Source of the DNA: CBDCXF01 sp965223755 | GTDB taxonomy: Bacteria > Acidobacteriota > Thermoanaerobaculia > Multivoradales > JAHEKO01 | Length of the DNA: 64,000 bases | NCBI GenBank assembly: GCA_965223755.1 | Contig: CBDCXF010000001.1 | Location: forward strand, 620,001-684,000 | Reading direction: 5' to 3' | Shown here: in pieces, positions 8,829 through 20,011 of the stretch | Position numbering within the stretch: the stretch's first letter is position 1 | Layout: each line of letters opens with the position of its first letter | Notes under the pieces: model-generated | Databases searched by the model: none | What the model was told of the DNA's origin: nothing | Seen by the model: only the letters and a program-made list of their open reading frames with translations | Position numbers and translations under genes: made by a program

Positions 8829-11522
8829 ATGATCAATCGCGCACTCACCAAAGTTTTTGGCAGCCAACACGAACGGGATATCAAGAGGATGCAGCCGACG
8901 GTGGCTGCAATCAACGACCTGGAGCCCGAGATTCAGGCTTTGAGCAATGAGCAACTGCGTGCCAAAACCGATGAGTTTCGCGGCCGGTTGGCGGACGGTG
9001 AATCGCTCGAAGACCTGCTGATTGAAGCGTTCGCGGTGGTCCGTGAAGCGGCCTGGCGCACGGTACAGATGCGCCACTACGACGTGCAGTTGATCGGCGG
9101 CATCGTCTTGCACCAGGGCCGCATCGCGGAAATGAAGACCGGTGAGGGTAAGACTCTGGTCGCCACCCTGGCGGTCTATCTGAACGCTCTGGCAGGCAAG
9201 GGGGTCCACGTCGTCACCGTCAACGACTACCTCGCGAGGCGCGACGCCGAGTGGATGGGCAAGATCTACAACTTTCTCGGCATGAAGGTGGGCATCATCC
9301 AACACGGACTCACCGACGAAGAACGCCGCGACGCCTACAACGCCGACATTACCTACGCCACCAACAATGAATTGGGCTTCGACTACCTACGCGACAACAT
9401 GAAACTCGAGTTGAGTTCGATGGTCCAACGCCCACACCACTACGCCATCGTCGACGAGGTGGACTCGATCCTCATCGACGAAGCTCGGACCCCGCTGATC
9501 ATTTCCGGACCGTCCGAGGAATCCGTCGACAAGTACTACTCGCTCGATCGTGTGATTCCGAAACTGCAGCGCGGCGAAGAGATCGAGGAGGACGATCGCA
9601 AGTACACCACCGGCGACTTCCTTATCGACGAGAAGGCCAAGACGGTCACCCTCACCGAAGAAGGTGTAGCCAAGGTCGAAAAGATCCTTAGTCTGGAGAA
9701 CCTCTACGACATCCAGAACATGGAGATTCTCCACGGCATCAACCAGGGTCTCCGCGCCCATCACCTGTTCAAGCGCGATGTCGACTACCTCATGAAGGAC
9801 GGCCAAGTGGTTATCGTCGATGAATTCACTGGTCGCATGATGCCGGGTCGGCGCTGGTCGGATGGATTGCACCAGGCGATCGAAGCCAAGGAGGGGGTGC
9901 GCATCGAGCGTGAGAACCAGACTCTGGCGACGATCACCTTTCAGAACTACTTCCGCATGTACGACAAGTTGGCGGGGATGACCGGTACGGCCGAGACCGA
10001 GGCCACCGAGTTCGGCGAAATCTACGAACTCGACGTCACGGTGATCCCGACCAACAAGCCGATGATCCGAGCCGATCAACGCGACGTCGTTTTTCGCACC
10101 GCCAACGAAAAATGGAACGCGGTGGTCGAGGACATTCAAGAAAAACATGAGATCGGACAACCGGTCCTGGTCGGCACCGCTTCGATCGAGACCAGTGAGG
10201 GGCTGGCCAAACGACTCAAGGCCAAGAAGATCCCGCACGTGGTCCTCAACGCCAAGTACCACGGCAAGGAAGCCGCCATCGTTGCCCAGGCAGGGCGTAA
10301 AGGGTCGGTCACCATCGCCACCAACATGGCGGGGCGCGGGACCGACATCGTGCTCGGCGGCAACCCGGAAGGCCTTGCAGCCGCGACCGCCAATCCCGCT
10401 GAAGACCAGGACGGCTACGAACAGGCCTTGGCTCGCTACGGCGAAGAATGCAGCGCTGAGCGCCAACAGGTCCTCGACGCCGGCGGTCTCTACATCTTGG
10501 GTACCGAACGCCACGAGTCCAGGCGCGTCGACAACCAGTTGCGGGGCCGTTCCGGGCGCCAAGGCGACCCTGGGGAGTCGCGCTTCTATCTCTCGCTCGA
10601 AGACGATCTGATGCGCATCTTCGCCTCCGACCGCGTCACTGCCTGGATGGGCAAGCTGGGCATGGAAGAAGGCGAAGCGATCGAGGCGGGGATGGTGACT
10701 CGGGCGATCGAGCGCGCACAGACTCAGGTTGAAGGCCGCAACTTCGAAATCCGCAAGCATCTCCTCGAGTACGACGACGTCATGAACAAGCAGCGCGAGG
10801 CGATCTATCAGCTTCGCCGCGAGATCCTGGAGGGGGAGGAAGAACGCAACTACGTCGACCGCGTCACCGAAGACATCATCGACTTCATGCTGGAGAATCA
10901 CTGCCACGCCGACCAGCCGGCGCAAGAATGGGATCTCAACGGACTGTCGACCGACTACCTCACCTACTTTGACATCGCCATGCAAGACCAGCCGGACGAG
11001 TGGCGGTCGCTAGGCCTCGACGAACTGCGCCAGCAGCTTCTCCACTACTGCGGTCAGAAATACGACGAGAAGGAAGGCAAACACGGAGCCGAGGCGATGC
11101 GGGGTCTTGAACGGCGGCTGATGCTGAGCGTCGTCGACCGCAGTTGGAAGGATCATCTCCTCGCTCTGGACCACCTCAAGGAAGGAATCGGCCTGCGAGC
11201 CCACGGCCAGCGCAATCCTCTGCAGGAGTACAAGAAGGAGAGCTTCGACATGTTTCAGGCTCTCAAAGATCGCGTCGAGGACGAGATCATCAAGAATGTC
11301 TACCGCGCCGAGCCGATCAGTCCGGAGGAACTGGCCGAACGCCTCCGCCAGGCTCAGCGCGAGCGTATGCGGCGCATTTCGATCCCCTCGCCCACCGCCA
11401 GCAGGACACCCCAGACGGTGGTGCGCGAAGGCAAAAAGGTCGGTCGCAACGATCCGTGCCCTTGCGGTTCCGGGAAAAAATACAAAAAGTGCCACGGCGC
11501 CGCGCAAGCGGTTAGCAACTGA
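8829..11522 (+). CDS. secA: Preprotein translocase ATPase SecA
   Basis: 897 residues, full length. It drives post-translational export through SecYEG. Visible landmarks: N-terminal FGSQHERDIKRM, Walker A in MKTGEGKTLVATL (about 102-114), the DEVDSILIDEARTPLIISGP block, MTGTAETEATEF, the second motor domain TNMAGRGTDIVLGG and GRSGRQGDPGESRFYLSLEDDLMRIF, and a C-terminal zinc/SecB-binding tail CPCGSGKKYKKCHG. No clear Shine-Dalgarno sequence precedes ATG 8829, but the protein start aligns with the normal SecA beginning. The gene is followed by an 85-base gap without a clear terminator. Confidence 0.98.
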   Translation: MINRALTKVFGSQHERDIKRMQPTVAAINDLEPEIQALSNEQLRAKTDEFRGRLADGESLEDLLIEAFAVVREAAWRTVQMRHYDVQLIGGIVLHQGRIAEMKTGEGKTLVATLAVYLNALAGKGVHVVTVNDYLARRDAEWMGKIYNFLGMKVGIIQHGLTDEERRDAYNADITYATNNELGFDYLRDNMKLELSSMVQRPHHYAIVDEVDSILIDEARTPLIISGPSEESVDKYYSLDRVIPKLQRGEEIEEDDRKYTTGDFLIDEKAKTVTLTEEGVAKVEKILSLENLYDIQNMEILHGINQGLRAHHLFKRDVDYLMKDGQVVIVDEFTGRMMPGRRWSDGLHQAIEAKEGVRIERENQTLATITFQNYFRMYDKLAGMTGTAETEATEFGEIYELDVTVIPTNKPMIRADQRDVVFRTANEKWNAVVEDIQEKHEIGQPVLVGTASIETSEGLAKRLKAKKIPHVVLNAKYHGKEAAIVAQAGRKGSVTIATNMAGRGTDIVLGGNPEGLAAATANPAEDQDGYEQALARYGEECSAERQQVLDAGGLYILGTERHESRRVDNQLRGRSGRQGDPGESRFYLSLEDDLMRIFASDRVTAWMGKLGMEEGEAIEAGMVTRAIERAQTQVEGRNFEIRKHLLEYDDVMNKQREAIYQLRREILEGEEERNYVDRVTEDIIDFMLENHCHADQPAQEWDLNGLSTDYLTYFDIAMQDQPDEWRSLGLDELRQQLLHYCGQKYDEKEGKHGAEAMRGLERRLMLSVVDRSWKDHLLALDHLKEGIGLRAHGQRNPLQEYKKESFDMFQALKDRVEDEIIKNVYRAEPISPEELAERLRQAQRERMRRISIPSPTASRTPQTVVREGKKVGRNDPCPCGSGKKYKKCHGAAQAVSN

Positions 11523-11607
11523 ACGCGCGCTCCGTTGTCAATCTGCGATTTCCGTGGTTTGCCTAGTCAGGCGAATCGGCTAGTTGACTATAGTAGTTGT
11601 GCTGTAG

Positions 11608-12372
11608 ATGACGGACACGCACAAGTCAGACCACGCACCCTTTAAGGAACTTTTGGCCACTGCCGAACTGGCGGGCGCTCTCCTTGATCGTCTAGGGATT
11701 TGGTTCAACGTCGTCGACACCGACCTCAAGATTAGGCTTTGGAACCGGACCGCCGAGAGGCTGTCGGGTTATCGCGCCGACGAAGTGATCGGGCATCGCC
11801 GAGTCTGGGCATGGTGCTATCCAGATCCTGAATACCGCCGCTCCATCGCCGCGAAGGCTCAGCATATTGTCCAAACCCGTGAAGGTGTGGATCGCTTCCA
11901 GAACGTCATTCATTGCCGAAACGGAGACGAGCGTTGCATGTCGTGGCACGGAAGCCCTTTCGTCAACAATGACGGTAATGTGCTTGGGGTCCTGTCGCTC
12001 GGATATGACGTGACCGAGTACGAGCAGACCCATCACCGCCTTCGCCATCTGAACGAAGAGTTACTGGTTGCGATACGCAGAGTCTTCGACGGCAAGCCGC
12101 CACAGCCACTAGAAGCGGCCGTCCAGCCCGCTGTCAGGCATTCCGTATCGACTCCAAACGCCGGCCTTCTGACGAAACGCGAGAACGAAGTCCTTGTGCA
12201 CATAGCCGAGGGATTGTCCAACTCTGCGATCGCCAGCCAACTCGGTGTCAGTGACCGTACAATTCGCTGCCACGTCAGTTCCATTCTGACCAAATTGCGC
12301 CTCAACAATCGCACACAAGCCGCGCTCTACGCCGTGCGTAATGGGCTCGTCAGGCTCGTACCAGAAGACTAA
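11608..12372 (+). CDS. PAS domain - LuxR-type HTH transcriptional regulator
   Basis: 254 residues. Residues about 18-140 form a PAS sensor domain (IWFNVVDTDLKIRLWNRTAERLSGY then GHRR...SLGYDVTEYEQ with a PAC-like end). Residues about 185-250 are a LuxR/GerE helix-turn-helix: LTKRENEVLVHIAEGLSNSAIASQLGVSDRTIRCHVSSI in two blocks. There is no receiver domain, kinase domain or membrane segment, so it should sense a small molecule, redox state or light in the cytoplasm. TATAGT at 11589-11594 could be its -10 box. It is immediately upstream, same strand, of the TonB receptor and hydantoinase genes, and is the obvious candidate for their specific regulator. Confidence 0.88.
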   Translation: MTDTHKSDHAPFKELLATAELAGALLDRLGIWFNVVDTDLKIRLWNRTAERLSGYRADEVIGHRRVWAWCYPDPEYRRSIAAKAQHIVQTREGVDRFQNVIHCRNGDERCMSWHGSPFVNNDGNVLGVLSLGYDVTEYEQTHHRLRHLNEELLVAIRRVFDGKPPQPLEAAVQPAVRHSVSTPNAGLLTKRENEVLVHIAEGLSNSAIASQLGVSDRTIRCHVSSILTKLRLNNRTQAALYAVRNGLVRLVPED

Positions 12373-12400
12373 TCTAGTACTTTTGTCATAGGTTCTCCTT

Positions 12401-12419
12401 CCTTCGGCCGATGCGAAGG
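12401..12419 (+). terminator. Short hairpin between the PAS-LuxR gene and the TonB receptor gene
   Basis: CCTTCG (12401-12406), seven-base loop, CGAAGG (12414-12419), then CTTGTTC. The stem is only 6 bp and the U-rich tail is poor, so termination is uncertain; it could equally be an mRNA leader structure of the receptor gene. Confidence 0.3.
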
Positions 12420-12492
12420 CTTGTTCATTCCGCGAGGCTGCTGCTTGAGCGTGTTGGTGCGCGCCACGATTCAAACGTGAAGGAGGCTGCCA

Positions 12493-14613
12493 ATGATCGT
12501 TGTTCGTTCTCGAATCACAAATTCGACGTTCCTATTGATCGGGATCCTGCTACTCCACTTGCCGCTGATTGCGCAAGAGGCCGAGGACCAATCCGCGACC
12601 GAAGGCGAGCAGAAGGAGGTCATCCTCGACGAGATTTTCGTTTCGGCGCAAAAGCGCGAAGAAAACCTGCAAGAAGTCCCGATCGCCATCGCAGCCTTCT
12701 CCGACATCCAGATTGAAGAGGCCGGAATTGAATCCCCGGAAGATCTTCTCGGGATGACATCCAATATCACCATCGGCAACTCGTTCACGGTAGGCAATAG
12801 CTTCATCACCGTCCGTGGAATCAGTCAGATCAACAACTCCGATCCGCCCATCGCAGTGGTGGTTGACGGTGTCTACCAAGCCAATCAAAAGCAACTCAAC
12901 CAAGAGCTATTTGATGTCGAGCGCATCGAGGTACTGAAAGGGCCGCAGGGATCCATCTACGGCCGTAACTCACTCGGCGGCGCTATCAACATCGTAACCA
13001 AACAAGCCGGGATTGACTTTGGCGGTTGGTTGAAAGCGGGAATCAGCAGTGGCAATGGCACGCGGATAGCCGGTTCTGCGGGAGGCCCATTGGGCTCCAA
13101 CGCCCGCCTACGTGCGGCCGCCTCCCATCGCCAGAGTGACGGCCGTATCCGCAACGTGTTCCTCAACCAACTTGCCGATCCCTACGAAGACACCACCGCC
13201 CGAGCGCGCTTTGATTTTTCCCTCAGTGACTCCCTATCACTCGATCTCCGGCTCCAGACCGCCGAGACCAACGGCGGCGCGGTTCTATATTCAGTCTTAC
13301 CCACCAACGGTGGCACGCAGAGGTTCGACATCCGCCCCGATGAAAACATCCTGGGTTTCTCCGAACGCGAAGGGGACGACTACTCCCTCAAATTCGACTA
13401 TGTTGGAGACGGTTGGACGCTGGCCTCAATTAGTGCTTCCACCGATTTACAGGAAACCTACCGCGGCGATCTGGATTTTTCCAATGCGACCCGCTTTCCC
13501 GGGGCTTTTCCACTCGGACAAGGCCAAGACCTGGATGTCTCCTATTTCAGTCAGGAGATCCGCGTCGCATCCGCAGACGACGCCAAGATTCGCTGGCTTG
13601 CCGGTGCCTATTATTTGAGCACCGATCGCGCGCTGACCACGATTCCTTTCCTTGACCTCGATGGCACTATTGCTGGCTTCGTTCCCCTATTTTTTATCGG
13701 CGAAGACAACGACAACACTGCCTACGCCGCGTTCGGTCAAGTTGACTTTCACACCGGCGACCATTGGTCGGCTAGTGTTGGACTGCGCTACGACAAGGAT
13801 GAACGGGGCCAGACCGACACCATCAACGGTGGCCGAAGGTCACGCTCGTTCGACGATGTCCAACCCAGACTGACCGTCAGTTACAGCAAAGATCCTGACT
13901 GGATGTTCTACGGAGCCCTGGCGCGCGGCTTCCGATCCGGTGGTTACAACGCGCCTCCCATTAACCCCGACTTTTTTCGCAAAGAAACCACCAACAACCT
14001 TGAGGTCGGCTTCAAATCGACCCTCGCCGACAATCGCGTGCGCTTCAATGGCGCGGCGTACCTTACCCAAGTCGATGACTTCCAATACTTCCGCATTGAC
14101 GTTGCCACCGCGTCGCAGATCATCGACAACATCAACGATGTTGAAATGATGGGGATCGAACTCGACCTTCTCGCTCGAATCAGCCAGGGTCTCGATCTCT
14201 TTGCCTCGGTGGGGGTCAATGATGCCTCGATCGAAGACTTCGACGGCAGTGGCCGCTTCCGCGGCAACCAAACGCCCAACAACGTCAAATCGAGTTTGAA
14301 TCTCGGCGCACAATACTCCATTCCCATAGACGAGAAACTCCTCCTGTCGCTGCACGGTAATGCTGAACTGCGTGGCAAGCAGTATTGGTTCGCTGACAAC
14401 CTGGATGTTAGTGACAGTGCAACGTTCCTCAATTTGAGGGCCAGTCTTGAGGGTAAGCGTTGGAGCATCACCGCTTGGGGAAAAAACGTCACCGACGAGG
14501 AGTTTTGGGCCGAATACTTTGATGCTACTTGGGGCGGAATTCCTTCGGGCATGGACCTCGGGCACTTGGGTCGCCGATCGGCCGCCGGGGTCGATGTGAA
14601 TTTCAAGTTCTAA
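12493..14613 (+). CDS. TonB-dependent outer-membrane receptor
   Basis: 706 residues. The start ATG 12493 lies 6 bases behind AGGAGG. A signal peptide (FLLIGILLLHLPLIAQ) is followed by a TonB-box-like region and plug domain: LDEIFVSAQKREENLQEVPI, then FITVRGI, VVVDGVYQ and FDVERIEVLKGPQGSIYGRNSLGGAINI split over about residues 40-170. The rest is a 22-strand type barrel ending in aromatic VDVNFKF. The AQKREENLQEVPIAI style is common in proteobacterial (for example sphingomonad) receptors; many acidobacterial TonB receptors instead begin with a carboxypeptidase-like domain, absent here. The hydantoinase A gene begins 8 bases after the stop, so the receptor probably imports that enzyme's substrate or a precursor. 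Confidence 0.93.
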   Translation: MIVVRSRITNSTFLLIGILLLHLPLIAQEAEDQSATEGEQKEVILDEIFVSAQKREENLQEVPIAIAAFSDIQIEEAGIESPEDLLGMTSNITIGNSFTVGNSFITVRGISQINNSDPPIAVVVDGVYQANQKQLNQELFDVERIEVLKGPQGSIYGRNSLGGAINIVTKQAGIDFGGWLKAGISSGNGTRIAGSAGGPLGSNARLRAAASHRQSDGRIRNVFLNQLADPYEDTTARARFDFSLSDSLSLDLRLQTAETNGGAVLYSVLPTNGGTQRFDIRPDENILGFSEREGDDYSLKFDYVGDGWTLASISASTDLQETYRGDLDFSNATRFPGAFPLGQGQDLDVSYFSQEIRVASADDAKIRWLAGAYYLSTDRALTTIPFLDLDGTIAGFVPLFFIGEDNDNTAYAAFGQVDFHTGDHWSASVGLRYDKDERGQTDTINGGRRSRSFDDVQPRLTVSYSKDPDWMFYGALARGFRSGGYNAPPINPDFFRKETTNNLEVGFKSTLADNRVRFNGAAYLTQVDDFQYFRIDVATASQIIDNINDVEMMGIELDLLARISQGLDLFASVGVNDASIEDFDGSGRFRGNQTPNNVKSSLNLGAQYSIPIDEKLLLSLHGNAELRGKQYWFADNLDVSDSATFLNLRASLEGKRWSITAWGKNVTDEEFWAEYFDATWGGIPSGMDLGHLGRRSAAGVDVNFKF

Positions 14614-14621
14614 GGAGCGAG

Positions 14622-16673
14622 ATGTCCGAAAAGCGCTTGGCCGTCGATGTTGGCGGTACGTTTACTGACCTCGTTCTGCTCGATGAAGCTACGGGCGAAG
14701 TGTCAATCGAGAAAGAACCGTCGCAGATCGGCGAGATCGCGGACCACTTGTTCGCCGGCCTCAGCAGACTCGGGGTTTCGGCGGCAGAACTGAGCATGAT
14801 CCTCCACGGCTCAACCGTTGCCATCAATACGATTCTTCAGGAGTGCGGCGCGCGGGTTGGAATCCTGACGACCCAGGGCTTTCGCGACGTCCTCGAATTG
14901 GGTCGTGGCAATCGTCCGCAGGTGTACAACCTTCTCTACAAACCTCCGCCACCTTTGGTCGAACGATACTTACGTTTCGAAGTTGCGGAGCGCATGAGCC
15001 ACCACGGCGAAATCTTGATTCCTTTGGACGAGGCTGGGACGCGTGGTGCGATCGAGCGCCTCAAGGAACTCGACGTACAGGGGATCGCCATCTGTTTCCT
15101 ACATTCCTACGCCAATCCCGAACATGAGATCCGCGCCAAGGAAATCGTTAACGAGATGTTCCCCGAAATGGAAGTTTCCATCTCCTCGGAGATTACCGGC
15201 GAGTGGCGCGAGTTCGAACGCACATCGACGGTTGCCCTTAACACCTACGTGCTGCCGCGGATGAAGTCCTATGTTGGAGGATTAGAGGAAAAGACGAAGA
15301 AAGCTGGATTCGATGGCTCCCTCAACATTATCCAGTCCACCGGGGGCATGCTCACCGCAGCCGAAAGTCTGTCGCGTCCGATTCGCACCTTAGAGTCCGG
15401 CCCCGCGGGCGGAATGATCGGAGCCGTGTCATTGGGCGGCCTAATCGAAGTCGACAACCTAATCGCGGCCGACGTTGGAGGCACCAGTTTCGATGTCGGT
15501 CTGGTACTCGACGGACGCCCACTTGAGGAATCCAAGACAGCGGTCAATGGACGCCCTATTCTGGTACCGACGATTGACATCGTGTCGGTGGGATCTGGGG
15601 GTGGGAGCATCGCATGGATCGATCCTTCTGGCGCTTTTCGCGTCGGCCCCATGTCGGCAGAAGCGAACCCCGGCCCGGTGTGTTTTGGGCGAGGCGGAAC
15701 AGAACCTACGGTGACCGATGCACACGTCGTTCTCGGTCGCATTAACCCCGAGAATTTTTTTGGGCAGCGCATGGAGCTGGATACCGAGGCGGCCAGAGCC
15801 GCGATCCAGGCGAAGATCGCGACACCGTTATCACTTAGCCTGGAAGAAGCCGCGTTGGGTATCACGCGCTTGGCCGACACCAGCATGATCAACGCGATCC
15901 GACGGATCACCATCGAAAGAGGACATGACCCGCGGGACCTACCCCTGCTTTGCTATGGCGGCGGTGGTGGTCTTTTCGCCGCAGCGATCGCGCGCGATCT
16001 CGGCATCGGCCGAGCCATCGTTCCCATCAACCCTGCAGTGTTCTCTGCTTGGGGGATTTTGAATTCTGACTACCGCGAAGATCTGGTAATCACACGAGTA
16101 ACGCCCACGGCAGACCTGGGTGCTGACTTTTTGACTAACCGTTTTGAGCACTTGAGCACCGATTGCCGGGAAAAGCTGGCCAAGTCGGGGGTACGCGCTG
16201 AGGATGCGCGCATCTTGAGGTTCGTCGAGATGCGCTACGAGGGCCAGGAGCACACGGTACGCGTGCCGATCACCGGCGACGACCTCAATCGTGGAGCACA
16301 AGAAGGAGGCCTGGTTGCCCGCTTCGAAACCCTCCATGAACGCGCTTACGGCCATGCGACCCCAGGCCATCCGACCGAAGTCGTCAACTTCCGAGTGACG
16401 GCCGTGGCTGGCGTCACCAAACCCAATCTGCCGAAAACGCCGCGTGGCGACGGCCGGGGCTCGGCCGCGAAGAGAGGCGAGCGATCCGTTTACTTCGACG
16501 GCACGGCTTGGACCACGACTCATATCTTTGACCGCACCCAGCTCGGCAACGGGGACCGCATCACCGGCCCCGCCATCGTCGAGGAATGGAACTCAACGAC
16601 CGTCGTCCTCCCTGGGCAGGTCTTGGACGTCGATCGTTTTGGCAATCTCAACATTCGGGGAGACCAATCGTAA
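14622..16673 (+). CDS. hyuA: Hydantoinase/oxoprolinase family protein, subunit A (HyuA-like)
   Basis: 683 residues. ATG 14622 is preceded by AAGGAG that overlaps the receptor stop codon; the open frame further upstream runs through the receptor gene and is rejected. Actin-like ATPase fold motifs are visible: LAVDVGGTFTDLVLLDE near the N-terminus, ILHGSTVAINTILQ, and ADVGGTSFDVGLV in the middle, plus CYGGGGGLFAAAIA. With subunit B it forms ATP-dependent enzymes that open cyclic amides (5-oxoproline, N-methylhydantoin) or, in relatives, carboxylate ketones. Exact substrate cannot be read from sequence. It is coupled by a one-base overlap to subunit B. Confidence 0.92.
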   Translation: MSEKRLAVDVGGTFTDLVLLDEATGEVSIEKEPSQIGEIADHLFAGLSRLGVSAAELSMILHGSTVAINTILQECGARVGILTTQGFRDVLELGRGNRPQVYNLLYKPPPPLVERYLRFEVAERMSHHGEILIPLDEAGTRGAIERLKELDVQGIAICFLHSYANPEHEIRAKEIVNEMFPEMEVSISSEITGEWREFERTSTVALNTYVLPRMKSYVGGLEEKTKKAGFDGSLNIIQSTGGMLTAAESLSRPIRTLESGPAGGMIGAVSLGGLIEVDNLIAADVGGTSFDVGLVLDGRPLEESKTAVNGRPILVPTIDIVSVGSGGGSIAWIDPSGAFRVGPMSAEANPGPVCFGRGGTEPTVTDAHVVLGRINPENFFGQRMELDTEAARAAIQAKIATPLSLSLEEAALGITRLADTSMINAIRRITIERGHDPRDLPLLCYGGGGGLFAAAIARDLGIGRAIVPINPAVFSAWGILNSDYREDLVITRVTPTADLGADFLTNRFEHLSTDCREKLAKSGVRAEDARILRFVEMRYEGQEHTVRVPITGDDLNRGAQEGGLVARFETLHERAYGHATPGHPTEVVNFRVTAVAGVTKPNLPKTPRGDGRGSAAKRGERSVYFDGTAWTTTHIFDRTQLGNGDRITGPAIVEEWNSTTVVLPGQVLDVDRFGNLNIRGDQS

Positions 16674-18442
16674 TGACCACAGGCGTTGCTCCGACAGATA
16701 CTGCGGTCGATCCGATCACCACCCAGGTGATTCGAAGTGCCTTGGTTTCCGCGGCGGAGGAGATGCATGTCTCCATCGTCAAGACCGCCTACAACCCACT
16801 GATTTACGAAATCCAGGATTTCGCCGTGGCGTTGTTGACTCCGCAAGGCGAAATGCTGGCGCAAGGAGCGACGCTTCCGATCTTCCTCCCGTGCCTATCC
16901 CTGACCATTCGTAGTGGAGTCGAACGCATCGGGATCGATAATTTCAAGCCCGATGACGTCATCATCGCCAACGACCCCTACTCCACTGGGACCCATATCT
17001 CGGATACTTCCATCTACATGCCCATCTTCGTCGACGGCGAGCTGCAAGCATTCGCCGGAAGCACCGCACATTGGGCTGATATCGGCGGCAAAGTGCCCGG
17101 CGGCTGGTGTCCAGACTCGGTGGATGTGATCCAAGAAGGAATGCTCTTTGCTCACCTGAAGCTCTACGATGGTGGTGAGATCAACCAAGCCCTAGCCGAC
17201 TACATCAATACCAACAATCGCTTTCCGGAGGTGGTCAGGGGCGACTTGGGTGCGCAGATCGCAGCAGCCAAGACCGGAGTGCGTCGATACCAGGTGGTGT
17301 GTGAAAGATATGGAGCTGAAACCGTTCGTGAAGCAATGCATGTGGTGTTCGACCAGTCCGAAGCCCATGTCCGCCAGTTGATTCGTGACATGCCCGATGG
17401 GGAGTGGTCGGCAGAGGCGATCATGGATCATGACGGCGTGGAGACAGACCGCCGGCGGCGCATCAAACTCACGGTGTGTATCGACGGAGACGGAATGGCG
17501 ATGGATTTCACCGGCACCGACGAAACAGCGACCGGGCCGATCAACATCCCACTCACCGGTGCCAGGGCGTGTGCTGAGATCGCCTTCAAATCTGTCACTG
17601 TGCCGCATGAACCGGCCAACGAGGGGCACAGTCGGCCCCTCACCGTGACTTCGCCCGAGAACACCATTACCCATCCAGCGTGGCCGGCGCCCTGCGACTC
17701 CTATGGCTACGTCGGGCTTCTTGTCGTCGATCTCGTTTGTGAGACGCTGTCCAACGCCATTCCCGAGCGGTGCCCAGCCCACGAGTACATGCTATTTGGC
17801 GCTTACTTTTCTCGCACCGATCCGCGCTACGGCAAGCCGTTCATTTGCGTCGATCCACTCGATGGTGGTGGTGGCGCGCTCCCCTTCGCAGACGGCGCAG
17901 ATGCTTTGATCTTCCACGGTGACGGGGATGTTCCCAACATGCCTGCCGAAGTCTGTGAAAACCGATTCCCAATTCGCTTGGAAGAATACACGTTGCGTAC
18001 AACCGACTACGGCGCGGGTCAATACCGCGGCGGGTTGGGCGTTATCCGTCGCTATCGTTTACTCGAAGACCACATCGTCATGCAGATCGCCAATGAGCGC
18101 ACGCAGGATCCGCCCTCCGGTCTCTTTGGTGGCGGTAGTGCCGGCATTAGCCGTGTTGTGGTTCGGCCGGGAACGGACAGCGAAGAAATCCTCACCCAGA
18201 GGGTGTCCTTTTTCGGCCCCTTCGCGGCCGGTGATGAAATTCGTTGCGAATCGGCCGGCGGAGGCGGTTGGGGTGCCCCATTTGACCGCGATCCCGAGCT
18301 GGTTCTCAACGAGGTCCTGAACGAAATTCTCGACGCCGACGCGGCACGAGAGCTCTACGGAGTCGTTGTGGTGGGCGACGACTTTAAGAACCTGCGCGTA
18401 GATACTGAAGCGACTGCGGAGTTGCGCGCTACCTCGCACTAG
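16673..18442 (+). CDS. hyuB: Hydantoinase/oxoprolinase family protein, subunit B (HyuB-like)
   Basis: 589 residues. The start ATG shares one base with the subunit A stop (TAATG), with GGGGAG upstream; this supports tightly coupled, equimolar synthesis. Family landmarks: DPITTQVIRSALVSAAEEM at the N-terminus, NDPYSTGTHISD (metal/active-site loop, about 105-116), FAGSTAHWADIGGKVPG, MDFTGTDETATGPIN, and late YRGGLGVIRRYR and AGGGGWGAP. It acts with HyuA in the cytoplasm. Together with the receptor and the PAS-LuxR gene it forms a candidate uptake-and-breakdown unit. Confidence 0.93.
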   Translation: MTTGVAPTDTAVDPITTQVIRSALVSAAEEMHVSIVKTAYNPLIYEIQDFAVALLTPQGEMLAQGATLPIFLPCLSLTIRSGVERIGIDNFKPDDVIIANDPYSTGTHISDTSIYMPIFVDGELQAFAGSTAHWADIGGKVPGGWCPDSVDVIQEGMLFAHLKLYDGGEINQALADYINTNNRFPEVVRGDLGAQIAAAKTGVRRYQVVCERYGAETVREAMHVVFDQSEAHVRQLIRDMPDGEWSAEAIMDHDGVETDRRRRIKLTVCIDGDGMAMDFTGTDETATGPINIPLTGARACAEIAFKSVTVPHEPANEGHSRPLTVTSPENTITHPAWPAPCDSYGYVGLLVVDLVCETLSNAIPERCPAHEYMLFGAYFSRTDPRYGKPFICVDPLDGGGGALPFADGADALIFHGDGDVPNMPAEVCENRFPIRLEEYTLRTTDYGAGQYRGGLGVIRRYRLLEDHIVMQIANERTQDPPSGLFGGGSAGISRVVVRPGTDSEEILTQRVSFFGPFAAGDEIRCESAGGGGWGAPFDRDPELVLNEVLNEILDADAARELYGVVVVGDDFKNLRVDTEATAELRATSH

Positions 18443-18535
18443 GCAAAATTCCAGCCTCGCGACCTCTGATAACCTCTTTCCCCACACCGCAGGCGAATTC
18501 GGTCGCGTCAGCGGGTCGTATCACAGGGGAACAAC

Positions 18536-20011
<1,476 letters not shown>

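Noticed and set aside
9387..10985. 532-codon open frame on the minus strand opposite secA
   Set aside because: It mirrors the secA codons in a GC-rich gene, has no ribosome site or recognisable motif, and secA is certain.
13840..14565. 241-codon minus-strand frame opposite the TonB receptor
   Set aside because: No signature or ribosome site; the receptor on the plus strand has signal peptide, plug and barrel end.
14529..14621. Upstream start for hydantoinase A inside the receptor gene
   Set aside because: ATG 14622 has AAGGAG in front and starts the conserved VDVGGTFTD region; the extension is receptor sequence out of frame.
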